A DNA stretch of 64,000 bases from Pseudorasbora parva (Eukaryota; Chordata; Actinopteri; Cypriniformes; Gobionidae). Location: NCBI RefSeq assembly GCF_024679245.1, contig NC_090173.1, positions 10,303,428 through 10,367,427 of the forward strand, in the 5' to 3' direction. Positions 42,441 through 52,818 of this stretch are shown one piece after another; position 1 is the stretch's first letter; each line of letters begins with the position of its first letter. The notes beneath the pieces are model-generated. The model saw only the letters and a program-made list of their open reading frames with translations, was not told the DNA's origin and searched no databases. The position numbers were made by a program, and so were the translations under genes.

Positions 42441-43979
42441 CTAGGTCCTCAGGAATTCCACACAGGCCAAGCTTATCTGCTGCTTCACACAGAAGAATGG
42501 TCCTCTCTGAACCGTCGTCGAGTACAGCATAAGTTTCCAGAGCACGTTCACAATACTGCAGACAAACCTTTGAAATGCCTCATGATCTCCTCGCTTGATG
42601 TCTGGAGCATCCATGACTTGTGCGATTCTTTTGAGGGCTAATTGATGAGGCTGACCAAACCTCTCATTTAAGGCCACCATTGTATCAGAGTATGGGGTGG
42701 CAGAGTTCAGGTAAGAATCAGCAATCAAGGTGGCTTCCTCTAATTTAAGATGGTCAACCAGTATCTGGTATTTAAAGAGCTCAGTAGTGTTGACTGGGAG
42801 TAGATTCTCCAATGACATCTTCAGCCTGGCGAATTCTGCAGGATCTCGATGAATTAACATGGGAATTCGTGGCTTAGGGCCTAAATAGACTTTCTCGGTT
42901 GCTGGCACAAATGTGGGAAAGGTTTCATGAGGCAATGGTTGTGGCTGACTGAATGGCATTGCTGGGTGTGTAGGCCATGGTTCAGTCTGTTGCACTGATT
43001 GTGGTGTATACACAAATGGTTGCAAAGGAACTACCTGCCATGGTGCAGAATTAGGCATTGGATATGGAGCTTGGATTCGAGGGCAGGTAAGGGAAGGATA
43101 TGGTGAACTGACCTGACCTTGTGTATCTTGTGGCATGGGGTTAGTCCTGATCTCCCCTCGGTGAGGCCTGAATGAAGGATTCTGGAATGAGTTTACACAG
43201 ACTGGAGTATACTGTCCATAGTAGGGCTGTGCTACTGCTCTCTCCACTTCTAGTCCCACGGGGTTTGAATAACTAACAGAAGTGACTAGAAATCCATGCT
43301 CCTTTCTAGCTCTGTAAGGGGACCCAACACATACAGGAGGTGATGGTTAAGGCCATGACTCAACCTCCAGAGGAGGTGGATTAACCTCCACTGTCGTTCT
43401 GCGTCTCTGTGGTGTCAGGCGGTTAACTGAATGGGACTTGATTGAGGCCACCGCTGATACTTGGGCCCGGAGTGGTGATACTTGGGATGATGCAGAGTGT
43501 GAAATTGGCTGACTTGATGCCAGGAAAGAGGCGGCTCGGTCATTTTCCAGTGATAGGCGAGTATCTGCACCTGAGATTCCCCCCAAAGTCCCATGGCCTC
43601 TGGATAATGCATGCTGGCGCACTCTATCACGCAAACTCTGTACAAGCTGAATGTCCTGGCCATTCTGAGTTTGAATGTCCTCTAATTCAGTATAGAAGGC
43701 ACCCCACTCATCTCTGACAGAATACCGACTTCCAGGTCTGGCCAGCACTGAACCCGCTGTTAACATCATTCTGCCAGTTCCATCACTCTCTGCACTGCAC
43801 TCCTCTTCGGGTCTAAATGTACTCTGTGCTGCAATACCTTCTATATAAGAGGAAGTCAATTCTCCGTGGCCTGTTACATTCACTTGGTAGTCTGACAAAT
43901 AGGTTGGCAGTCGGACTTGCCGTTTTGGCCATACAGATTCTTGAAGGGCTTCACTCTTGTCTCTAGAAGCAGCCATCAT
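42441..43979 (-). pseudogene. BEL/Pao gag with one in-frame stop
   Basis: It starts at the ATG at 43979 or 43976 (MMAASRDKSEALQESVWPKRQVRLPTYLSDYQVNV), 22-25 bases inside the primer site. It stays in one frame to 42441 except for a TAA at 43347-43349. The N-terminal half is Ser/Thr-rich with a short helical stretch (FYTELEDIQTQNGQDIQLVQSLRDRVRQH), then a Pro/Gln-rich middle (about 42950-43200), then a conserved gag segment (RIPMLIHRDPAEFARLKMSLENLLPVNTTELFKYQILVDHLKLEEATLIADSYLNSATPYSDTMVALNERFGQPHQL). It forms the particle. The zinc knuckles are lost at the 42440 deletion. Confidence 0.85.
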
Positions 43980-44000
43980 TAACCAAGGTAAGCACTGAGC

Positions 44001-44017
44001 TCCGGCTCGAAGGACCA
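44001..44017 (-). promoter_or_regulatory. BEL primer-binding site, tRNA-Arg type
   Basis: On the minus strand this reads TGGTCCTTCGAGCCGGA, complementary to the 3' end of a tRNA-Arg acceptor and T stem (including CCA). It starts four bases after the 5' LTR end, the expected place for priming minus-strand DNA synthesis. Confidence 0.85.
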
Positions 44018-44021
44018 AATT

Positions 44022-44622
44022 TGTTTAGGAGAAAGGACCACAGGTGCTTAGTAGGTTATAGTTCTCGCCTTGGAGCGTCGGTCAGAACGCAAGACAGGAG
44101 TCAGGAATGAGTTTGAACACTTTACTGAAGTTTCTTCAGCAGCATAGACATACATTAGACCACAATGTTGTCACACTTTAGATTACAGGTGCAGATTTGG
44201 ATGCAGAGGATGCAGTTGGTTTGCATTATTCTTGACTGTATATGTGTATGGCTGCAAATAGACAAAATAAATGTTACATCCAACACTATTATTGATGCAA
44301 TCTTTCAGTTTAACATCATGTCCAACTATTTATCCAGGCAAAATAACTTTTGAATCCCTGTTCCTTAACATCTAAACGACGTGAATATGAATTATACGAT
44401 GACGTTCATCCTTTGTCAACAACACGGCATGACTCATTTTGTCCCGAGTGGATTTATGATCCATATTCTCGATTATTCCTAGAAACTCACATATATAATC
44501 AATCTTAAACAAGTAAGGAATATAATGAAACTCACTTTCTTCAAATGGACGCACACAGTCATTAATAATCAGCGCAAACACTGCACTGCACTGCATGGCG
44601 CCTCAGCACTACCTTCGCAACA
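44022..44622 (-). repeat. BEL 5' LTR (601 bp, internally deleted)
   Basis: Twin of 27846-28607, with about 160 bp missing. Two gaps are visible, one after TTCCTTAACA at about 44371 and one between CACTGCACTGCA (44580) and TGGCGCCTCAG. It ends GCAACA followed by the duplicated ACCGG (44623-44627). Confidence 0.88.
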
Positions 44623-44738
44623 ACCGGTTCTTTTACGTCTTTACGTAATGACGTCATTTCTATCATCCTGGCGGATGAAAATACATTCAAACAAATCCAT
44701 ATAAAGTATTTGTAATCAAAACTTAGTATAGTAATAAT

Positions 44739-46896
44739 TATATGTAGTGGACAGCACATTCCAGGGCCCAGTTTATGGCCAGGCCCCTCTTTGCCCGTAA
44801 CAATGGACAAAGGTTTGCTACATTTTGATTGGATCTTGTTGGACTAGCACAAACAAGATGTCCAACGCCATCAGATAAAGATGCTTGGACAACAGCCAGA
44901 CACCGCTTTGAGGGCAAGAAGAAGACCTCTAGTACCAAGCCCAGGAAGGACAGGACTTCTCATTGGTCCACATGCAGTTTCTGCCCTTCACCCATCTAGA
45001 GATGGATCCCTAATGACCTGATTTGTGACGGCCATAAACATTCCCCAGGACCTCAGCAGTAGTGGGTGAAACAAAGAAAGACCAAAACTGATCCATCCAA
45101 ATCCATTCACAACTATGTTTGGAAACCTTAAGTCTGATGTAAACTACACATATCCATCTCATACTTATTCAGAGAAATAAGTATTCTCAGTGACAGCTAT
45201 TTGTAATGCAACATCTTCCACAAATTCAGCTGTTAATGAACAAATAAATGAACACATGACAGTTCAATCTTTTTCCATCATGTTTGGTGTCTATTTGTTT
45301 AGTATATTGCCATGGGTATTCTGATGGTGGTTTGGAAAGTGAGAAATGCATTGATGAACTTTAAAGACCCTTTAAAGACTTCTAACTGTGTACAGTATGC
45401 AAATGAGTTCCACAGGGGAAAGAAGGGTGGGCCACACTGTGTGCCCTCTCTGATGCCAGCAGCCAATAGCAACACTGGAATGGAGAAGCGCCAAAATGCA
45501 ATCTCCTCCTATTCGGAAAAGGATAAAGGTACCCTTTCAATAGACACTCCTTGTTCTGAGTCTGTCCGCTGAGGATTAGACTGTGACAGAGCAACCAGGT
45601 TCTGAGTCTCCATGCAAGAGACAAACAGTTCACCAGGTTCTGAGTCTGTCCGCCGAGGATAAGACTGTGACAGAGCAACCAAGTTCTGAGCCTCTGGTTT
45701 AACCAGAGAGACAACACAAGATCCGAGGATCTGAATCTACAGTTTGTGAGGAAGTGACAGATACGACAACGTTCTGAGCCTCCAGCCGGTGAGGAAAGAG
45801 ACATTAACCAACACTACGTTCAGAGTTTTAGTCCAGCGAGACGACTACAGCACGTCCAGAGTCTCCATGCTAAAGAGACCAGAGCAGATTGACCAACTTC
45901 TGGGTGTCTGGTCCAAAGACACAGAAGACACACAGAGACATTTGCAACAAGGTTAAGCTCAGGAGAGCAAACCTTCACTTCAAGGTTCCTTCGTCTGCGT
46001 GTTCCAGATTAAGGACCTTCTGCACCTACTTCAGGGCCTCATCTGCGTGTTCCAGATTTTAGGACCCTTTGGTGCCCCAGGAGATCAGCATCCCACAGAC
46101 CTTCGTGTTCAAGGCTGTTGAAACAGATTCCAGCTCCTTTCTTCACTGCATCGTCTCCCAGCAAAACCATTGGAAGAAGTCATCACCATCGGACTGCTTA
46201 CTCAACCACGTGGAACGTAAATATCACTTAACCAAACCTCTTTCTAGAGACCTTGGCATTGTTGATTATTATCAGTATATGATTTTCTAATTTACATTAG
46301 AGGTAATATAACTGATGCTAGTTAATAACAAATAATCTTTCGTTTATTTGTTTGATACATAATAAGGTTCTTCACCTTAGTTTCAGAGAAACAACAGTTT
46401 ATCTTTCCATAAGATAACGTAACTCTTCTATAGCCTCACTCAACTTACTCACATGTATTTTATGCATGGTATGCACTTTATTCCTTTATCATTCATTGTA
46501 TTCATTTAGTAGTTGTGTTAATTGTTCTGTTTATCTTTTGTTAATAAAATCTATTTTATTACAATTGTGTCTTCCTTGTGCTGATAAAACAGAAAAGGCT
46601 CTACAAGTTAGAAATCTCACCAATCTTTCAGATAAATCAGCTGACCAACTCTCCCCCCTTTACATTCATTACAAATGACTGGGCAGCCTCCTGTTTGGAG
46701 TGTTCTCATACAGCCAAGGTAAAAGGCCTTGACTAGTGTCCCAAACTAACAGGGGGGAAGGTGGTCATCTGATGTACTCATAACCACACCTTAAGTGACG
46801 TGTGATCCAAATTCACAACGTCAGCGGTGACGTGAGTACCAATCACTCTCTTACTTAGTGTCCTTGGGTGGACACAAGTAAAAATTACTACATATA
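44739..46896 (+). mobile_element. Solo LTR of 2,150 bp with 4-bp target duplication TATA
   Basis: The LTR is 44743-46892: TGTAGTGGACAGC...AAAATTACTACA, with TGTAGT/ACTACA ends and TATA on both sides. It is homologous to 5210-7205 throughout, but with different internal tandem arrays: here GGTTCTGAGTCTCC-type units recur between 45545 and 45800. Promoter-like GGATAAAGG near 45525 and AATAAA near 46544. It interrupts the hAT MITE, whose own sequence resumes at 46897. The flanks AATTATA/TATAATT are also mutually palindromic, so the length of the duplication is not certain. Confidence 0.85.
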
Positions 46897-47362
46897 ATTG
46901 ACATCATCATCATCTTGGAAACATTTTTTCATTTATGTTTTGCAACAGCACTAAATACAGTTCACCAAATCGAACTGAATCGATTGTTACAACATCTACT
47001 TCAAGATATTAGTTTTATTTCTAGTTTGAGAGACTGTCACTGATGGCAGAAAGTTAATAACTACAGTAACTTGTGGGATCAGCCCTGATTTGAGACGCGA
47101 ACCGTTTAGAATGATTCAGTTCGATTTGGTGAACTGGTTCGACCGGTTCACTATAAAGATCCGGTTAAAAAGAACGATTCGTTCGCGAACCGGACATCAC
47201 TACAACTTAAAACTGGCGCTAGCACTGGCTCTGAACTAGCACCCGGTTCATGCTGGTGTAAAAGGGGTATTTGCTTAAAAGGGGTATAATGCTTCAGTGT
47301 TAACACAATTCCTTCTAGTGTATAACTGGCCTCTGTAAGCCCAGTTTGCATGAGAGTACCCA

Positions 47363-47600
47363 CATGAAAAAATTATATAGTATATTATAGTAAAATGACT
47401 CTAGTAAATACTATAGTGTTTTTGAAACATACTATACTAAATATACAACAGTAAATTAACAAAGTGTAGTAAATACTCTAATATATTTCTATTTACTGTA
47501 GTATCTTTACTGTAGTATGGTTCAAAAACACTAGTATTTACTAGAATAATTTTACTGTAATTTTACTATAATAGTATTTTACTATAGTATACTTATAAAC
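47363..47600. repeat. Palindromic AT-rich MITE-like repeat (TAGTAAATACTATAG words)
   Basis: An imperfect inverted repeat. The left arm has AGTAAATACTATAGTGTTTTTGAAACATACTATAC (about 47402-47437) and the right arm GTAGTATGGTTCAAAAACACTAGTATTTACTAG (about 47511-47543). The whole 240 bp is made of TATAGTA/TACTATA words and would fold into a long hairpin. No coding capacity. Similar word use occurs in the repeat at 7882-8200. Confidence 0.65.
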
Positions 47601-47890
47601 TTTCAAAAACTCTGATTTGGGCCCTTTTAATTAGTGCTTCAGCATGAGGGAGTAGATGTTGCGTATATCTAGTGTTCATTTTGTCACTTACTTTTAATTT
47701 AGTCTTATGCTACATGTCCTTGTTAGTTTTAGTCATATTTAGTCATTGATTCCTCTGAGCTGACAGGACGCTGGCATGTATGTTGCCGCTTCTCATGCTC
47801 ACAAACAAACTCCAGTTATCCTGTGATCATACTTCTGCTGCTTCAAGCTGCTTCTACATTAGAAAGGCTACTTTATCAATTTGGACTTTT
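47601..47890. other. Spacer upstream of LINE A, nothing recognised
   Basis: No ORF, TIR or repeat that I can support. It may include a degenerate 5' portion of LINE A; endonuclease words begin near 47930. Confidence 0.4.
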
Positions 47891-49470
47891 CACTGTTGAT
47901 TCCTAAACTTCAGGCAGAACTCGTAGTTCTGGACGTGGCGGAGGGCTGGCTGTCATCCATAATGCAGATTTCAAAATAAAAGAATTTCCAGTACATACCA
48001 CTTCATTTGAATGCATTCGCCTTGCTCTGTCTGGGCCTCTGCAGTTACAAGTGGTATTTTATTTATTGCCCGCCTAAGGTATCTGCTAGCTTCCTGCCTG
48101 AGCTTTCTGACCTTCTTGCTTTGATCTGCCCAACATCTCCAGCTACCATCCTACTTAGTGACTTTAACATTCATGTTGACTCCAGTAATTTTTACGCTAC
48201 AGATTTCTTGTCATTATTGGACTGCTTTAATTTTACACAAAATGTCAGCGTTTACACAAAATGTCAGCGTCAGTTACACATGCTAAAGGTCATACAGTGG
48301 AGCTGGTATGCTCCTTAGGTATTACACCAACCCATCTACAAACTATTGACCTGGCCGTTTATGATCACCTTACAGTCATGTTCTCTCTCACTGTGCACAG
48401 CACACACAGGAAGTGTAAGAAAAGATCCATTGTATATCAAAAAATTAAACAAGTATCCATAGAAAGCTTGTCAAACACTCTTGAAGGCCATTTGATCAGC
48501 TATTCTCCAAAATGTACTGTCGATGACATGGTTAATGACTATGCCTGGCCTTGTCACATAGTCTGGACTCTGTTGCCCCCCTCATTACTCGATCTGTCTC
48601 CTTCACCTGTCCTGCTCCCTGGTTTACTGCTGAACTCTGCCTCATGAAGGCCACAGGACGGAGGTTGGAGAGGTATTACAAAAAAACTGGTCTTATTGTC
48701 CACCGGGAAGCCTATAATGACCATGTTAGGAGCTACAAAGATGCTGTCCAAGGCCAAAAATAACTACTACTCTACATTCATTGGCAACCTACAGCATCAA
48801 CCTAAACAGCTCTTTTCCACTATCAATCGTCTACTCCGCCCACTTGACAACCCTTTGCCATCTGACGTTCCTGGATTATGTTCCAGTTTTCAGGATTACT
48901 TCCAGGAAAAGGTGGATTCTATCCACCAGCAGCTACAGCAGTCCAGCTCCTCACATTCAACATCCCTCCCGCTGCTTGACACAAATTTCAAAACTGTCTT
49001 CACACCGGAGGACTCCTTTTCCTGATTCTCCATGCTCAACACAGCACAAGTTCTGGAGCTAGTGTCAAAGGCAAAGGCTACGACCTGTAAACAGGATCCA
49101 ATGCCAAGTGTACTGGTTAAGGCTTGCCTTCCAACTCTGGCTCCCACCCTTGTCAACATCATCAACACCTCATTGTCTTCTGGGGTGGCCCCCTCAGCTT
49201 TAAAACTGCTGCAGTAATCCCTACACTTAAAAAGCCTGGTTTGAACCACGAAGATCCAAGTCCCTACCGCCCAATCTCCAACTTACCATTCATCGCCAAG
49301 CTATTGGAAAGGGCTGTGGCTTCCCAACTCAGACATCATATGCTATAGCACAACCTCTATGAGCCATTCTAATCTGGTTTCAGGAAACAGCACAGTACTG
49401 AAACTGCCCTAATCAAAATCACGAATGATCTTCTCATGGCAGCTGATTACTTCTGTACTGGCCTCATTGA
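47891..49470 (+). pseudogene. LINE A (L2-like): endonuclease, linker and RT fingers
   Basis: Plus strand. Endonuclease words SSGRGGGLAVIHNADFKIKEFP, FECIRLALSGPLQLQVVF, LLSDFNIHVDSS, then TIDLAVYDHLTVMFSL. A 19-bp tandem duplication (ACACAAAATGTCAGCGTTT, 48235-48272) breaks the frame. The linker follows (LCLMKATGRRLERYYKKTGL, YYSTFIGNLQHQPKQLFSTINRLL, FFQEKVDSI-type). RT fingers read VIPTLKKPGLNHEDPSPYRPISNLPFIAKLLER and FRKQHSTETALIKITNDLLMAAD. Several stops. The coding sequence breaks at about 49467 and resumes at about 50003. Confidence 0.82.
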
Positions 49471-50002
49471 GTCCACTTTCAATTATCCAGCAAGTTAAAC
49501 TCCTTCATACAATAATTCCCGGAACCACGAAGTGATGTTTGAGAATGTTTACTGAATGAATGGTGTAAAACTGAAAATACAAATACAAAAGAAAGAAATT
49601 ATATGCACTGATACATGTGAACAAAAACTGCTTTGACAAACAAATCATTAAAGACGTTAAGCAATGTCACATGAAACCATGAAAAACATGCAGGCTATTT
49701 CAAACAATATAATACATCAAATTTCACTATACAAAATGCATTTAAATTAAAGGTAACAAAATCAGCAAAACTCACAAAGAATGCCCCATCAAACTCCAAA
49801 CAGAAAATGTCCTTGGACTAAGAAGCCCACAACATGTGCAACGTCATGGTGTCTCTGACTCACAGTCAGATTGAGTCTGAATATAATGACATCATCGTCC
49901 CTCATTAATGAGGTCACACTCCTCAAACTTCCTGCTATATTCCAAATAGCCTTTAGAGGTCACTTGACTTAATACAACTGGCAGGGCCAGGACAACTTCA
50001 TA
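49467..50002. mobile_element. 0.53-kb insertion in LINE A, unidentified
   Basis: LINE A coding sequence stops after CTGGCCTCATTGAG and resumes at CTTCTTGACCTCTCTGCTGCC. The intervening sequence is not LINE. It is AT-rich in the middle and its ends suggest an LTR read on the minus strand (TGAAGTTGTCCTGGCC...), but no clean target duplication was found. Confidence 0.45.
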
Positions 50003-50695
50003 CTGAATACTTCTTGACCTCTCTGCTGCCTTTGATACGGTTTCACAATCCATTCTTCTCACTCGCCTCTCAAATCTCGTTGGCCTCACTGGCATTGTGC
50101 ACTCCTGGTTCAAATCCTATCTTACCAACAGGCAACAATACATCACCCTTAAGGATATTTGCTCTGGATTGGCACCGGTCCGACATGGTGTGCCACAAGG
50201 ATCGGTACTTGGCCCTCTATTGTTTAATATCTATTTGTTGCCTCTTGGGATGATCATCCGTAAACATGGTTTACATTTTCATTGCTATGCTGACGATACC
50301 CAGCTCTACATTAGTACTAAGCCTTCCACTCCTCTTCCACCGCTGCCACTCATCAACTGCCTGAGGGACATAAAGATCTGGCTGGATAGTAACCTTCTTA
50401 AACTCAATAAAGACAAAACAGAACTCTTAGTGTTTGCTCCACAGTCACTTTTTAAGAAAATTGATGACTTCAGACTTGATGTGGATGGCTGTTCAATATC
50501 AGCATCTCCTCAAGTACGCAACCTAGGCGTCATCATGGATTCCACTCAATCCTTCCAGCAACACATTAAACACACTACTAAAACAGCATTTTACCATCTC
50601 AAGAACATCTCTAGACTCCGGCACTGCCTCTCTGACTCTGTAGCCAAGATCCCAAATCCACTCCTTCATCACGTCCCGACTTGATTACTGTACTG
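50003..50695 (+). pseudogene. LINE A: RT palm
   Basis: Plus strand: LLDLSAAFDTVSQSILL (first Asp), LTGIVHSWFKSYLTNRQQYITL, RHGVPQGSVLGPLLFNIYLLPLG, HCYADDTQLYISTKPS (YADD at 50286-50297), LNKDKTELLVFAP, VRNLGVIMDSTQSFQQHIKHTTKTAFYHLKNISRLRHCLS and the start of TSRLDYC at 50685. The second half is open for 195 codons. It then breaks into LINE B; the C-terminus resumes at about 57757 with ILFGLPGKATDILQYVQNSAARML. Confidence 0.86.
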
Positions 50696-51166
50696 TAATA
50701 TTCTCCTCTCTCCTTTGTCCTTCTCATCCCCCTCCTTCATCAACTCTTACAGCTGATGACTTTGCATCATTTTTCACAAACAAAACATCTCTCATCAGCA
50801 AACAGTTCTCCTCATCACAAACTGACACACACATCTCAACAACTAACACGAACACGCCTCCATCCTTCTCTCCGCTCTCCGAGGCAGATATTTCTAAACT
50901 CATCCTTTCCAATCACCCTACTACCTGTCCACTTGATCCTATACCCACTCACCTCCTTCAGGCTATTTCTTCTTCAATCACTCCTGCACTCACTCACATT
51001 GTCAACACTTCTCTTCACACGGGCACCTTTCCCACAGCATTTAAGCAGGCTCGGGTAACCCCACTGCTTAAGAAACCCTCTCTGAATCCAGCACTTTTAG
51101 AAAACTACCGACCGGTATCCCTTCTGCCTTTCATTGCAAAGACCCTTGAGCGAGTTGTGTCTGTCT
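50696..51166 (+). pseudogene. LINE B (L2-like): linker and RT fingers
   Basis: Plus strand, one open frame in sequence: LTADDFASFFTNKTSLISKQF, then EADISKLILSNHPTTCPLDPIPTHLLQAISSSITPALTHIVNTSLHTGTFPTAFKQARVTPLLKKPSLNPALLENYRPVSLLPFIAKTLERVV. It has no stop up to about 51160, so it is younger than LINE A. It is interrupted at 51167-51169 (GTG) by the 4.8-kb insert and resumes at 55998. Confidence 0.82.
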
Positions 51167-51178
51167 GTGTGCATTAAT

Positions 51179-51307
51179 TTAAATGTAAGGAGCCTTGCCT
51201 TCAGTAATGGATAAATCAAGAAGATCTGCTGAATCTTGGTTCTCATATAAAATGCATGGTTTCTTCAAATATGCAGAAATCAAATTGCTCTTGGTCTCCA
51301 GTGTCCT
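51179..51307 (-). other. Candidate terminal exon of the minus-strand gene
   Basis: A minus-strand acceptor TTGTTACAG (ending at 51308) precedes 42 open codons (RTLETKSNLISAYLKKPCILYENQDSADLLDLSITEGKAPYI) that end at a TAA (51179-51181), nine bases inside the left end of the insert. It could be the last exon of the gene that starts at 52818, with internal exons lost or overwritten by the LINE end and MITE. Another phase is open for about 20 codons too, so the frame is unproven. Confidence 0.3.
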
Positions 51308-51544
51308 CTGTAACAATTAAAGAACAATACAACGATTTTAGCTACACACAAATTTACATACACAAGCTAAATACAAAGATTTAGTTTAAACAGTGAAACC
51401 TCAACACCAATTTGATTAATGGCTGGAGCTATGCATTTGTCTAGTATAATCTTAAAGTTATCAGCTTTTTACTAAAATCACCTGCTAAGTATCATGCACT
51501 TTACAATACATCATGTGTACAGGTCATGCTGGGCCATAGAAATG

Positions 51545-51800
51545 TTAATTAGATTAGATTAGATTCAACTTTATTGTCATTACACAAGTACAGGTACAAG
51601 GCAACGAAATGCAGTTTGGGTCTAACCAAAAGTGCAATAGTAGAAAGTGCAGTATTTACAGTGGTTGAATAAGTGCAGGACATGGTTATGTACTGATATA
51701 AATAGAGATGATTATTGCTATAAACAGAATATACAGGTTAATATGTACTATATAAATATAATATACAGATAACTATTACTATAAACAGATTATACAGGTG
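51545..51800 (-). mobile_element. LINE 3' end fragment with ATTAG tail
   Basis: AGATTAGATTAGATTCAACTTTATTGTCATTACAC at 51551-51586 followed by AAGGCAACGAAATGCAGTTT is the 3' terminus, on the minus strand, of a common teleost LINE (Rex1-like, family not certain). The rest is its 3' UTR, with internal repeats of ATAAACAGA(A/T)TATACAGGT at about 51722 and 51782. No coding sequence remains. Confidence 0.65.
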
Positions 51801-52033
51801 AACATGTACTATGAATATGATCATAGAATCAATGGCCCATTCGTAACGGTTTATCCAAATAACTTTAGTTATTGTTATGAATGGCCCATTAGGCTATGCA
51901 TTAAATGTTCAGAAAATACAGCTATGACCAAATTTGTAATAAATAAAAGTTACAATGTATTAACAAGACGTATACTGGAAAAAAACACAACTTACTACAT
52001 TCTGAAAACAAGCAAATCATTGTGTCAACTCTA

Positions 52034-52431
52034 CACTGTAAAAAATTATTTAGAAAAAAAGTTACCTGGTTGCCTTAAAATTTTGAGTTCATTGAAATTA
52101 AATTTTTGAGTTAATACAATGAACATTTTTTGAGATTCGACAACCTTTATTAAAAGATTATTAAAAGATTTTGTAAGCATATTGGGAAATGATGTGTGTT
52201 ATTTCTGGGGACACAGTGAAACATGCCAAATTGTGCTATTTTCATGATTTATCACATTTTTTATGTGGTTCAGATACAAAAATATTTTGAGTTTCTATTT
52301 ATTGAAAAAATTTCCTTCATTGTATCAACTCAAATTTTTAATTTCAATAAACTCAAAATTTTAAGGCAACCAGGTTACTTACTTTTTTACTTACTTAAAC
52401 CAACAAAAAACATCACAAATTTTTTACAGTG
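52034..52431. mobile_element. CACTA/EnSpm-type MITE, 398 bp
   Basis: CACTGTAAAAAATTATTT at 52034 and its inverted partner AAATTTTTTACAGTG ending at 52431, flanked by TA on both sides (52032-52033 and 52432-52433). Subterminal GTTACCTGGTTGCCTTAAAATTTTGAGTT (left) and AACTCAAAATTTTAAGGCAACCAGGTTACTT (right) are long inverted copies, so the element folds into a hairpin. No ORF. It lies between the zinc-finger ORF and the candidate terminal exon. Confidence 0.85.
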
Positions 52432-52638
52432 TAACCAAAGCAGATCATGAACATCAGTGTAATGTTGCACGATATCAGTAAATATATAAACCAACTGCTG
52501 ATGATCACTATCTTATTTTACTTGTCATTTGGTTTTACATTAAAAATAATTGGGTAAGTTCAATAACTTACCCAAATGAATACCAGCATCATCCCAGTCC
52601 ACAGGTCTCATTTCGTCTGGATGAAGTCATGAAGTTCA

Positions 52639-52818
52639 TCACATGCACTCACTTCTAACTCTGTGTTGTGATTTGTCTCCGCTGTAATCGCTCCATTGTG
52701 ATTTTTTTTTTTTTTTGTGACGATAAAAATATGCATGTGAAACATTCTCGTTGCAGTGGTCGCAAAACCGCCAAGCTCTCTTTCTCGTATTATTATCAAC
52801 AGGTGGTTGTCCTTCCAT
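52639..52818 (-). CDS. 59-residue ORF with Cys/His zinc-finger motif
   Basis: ATG at 52816-52818, stop TGA at 52639-52641. It begins MEGQPPVDNNTRKRAWRFCD; residues 19-34 read CDHCNENVSHAYFYRH, a CxxC plus two His candidate zinc finger, followed by a Lys run coded by 15 A. Such CxxC...HxxxxxH starts occur at the N-terminus of several teleost transposase-like proteins, from general knowledge. The A-run is slippage-prone: in the next frame the protein would continue NHNGAITAETNHNTELEVSACDELHDFIQTK. The ORF may be only the first exon. It is divergent from the gene at 53140, with about 320 bp between the two ATGs. Confidence 0.5.
   Translation of the reverse strand: MEGQPPVDNNTRKRAWRFCDHCNENVSHAYFYRHKKKKKSQWSDYSGDKSQHRVRSECM

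Larger units (their letters stand above)
27846..44622 (-). mobile_element. BEL/Pao LTR retrotransposon, 5-bp duplication ACCGG, interrupted
   Basis: LTRs start TGTTTAGGAG and end GCAACA on the plus strand, with ACCGG duplicated at 27841-27845 and 44623-44627. The element reads on the minus strand: 5' LTR at 44022-44622, primer site, gag, protease, RT, then RNase H and integrase, and 3' LTR at 27846-28607. Between RT and RNase H it is interrupted by a 10.1-kb LTR element (30926-41049). Without that insert it is about 6.65 kb. In-frame stops and frameshifts show it is dead. Gene order protease-RT-RNase H-integrase is usual for BEL/Pao. Confidence 0.9.
27758..47202. mobile_element. hAT MITE with 8-bp target duplication CAACTTAA
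   Basis: The left end TAGTGATGGGAAGTTCGGTTC (27758) and right end GCGAACCGGACATCACTA (47202) are imperfect inverted repeats rich in GAACCGG. The 8-bp duplication CAACTTAA is present at 27750-27757 and 47203-47210. Own sequence is only 27758-27845, 44628-44738 and 46897-47202 (about 0.5 kb), so it was a non-autonomous MITE. The rest is a BEL/Pao element and a 2.15-kb solo LTR inserted within it. This is one of the best-supported boundaries in the window. Confidence 0.88.
27105..47267. mobile_element. Outermost hAT-like element, imperfect TIRs about 40 bp
   Basis: The left end CCCCTTTTCCACCAAGGCAG (27105) pairs with the reverse complement of the right end, CCCCTTTTACACCAGCATGA (47267). The next bases are also inverted copies: GGTTCAGAGCCAG on the left and CTGGCTCTGAACT at 47225-47237. 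Own sequence is 27105-27757 and 47203-47267; everything else was inserted later. No 8-bp duplication is visible (CTCTTTTA against TATTTGCT), so the ends may have drifted or the call could be an old deleted copy. No transposase frame was found in the left 650 bp. Confidence 0.55.
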
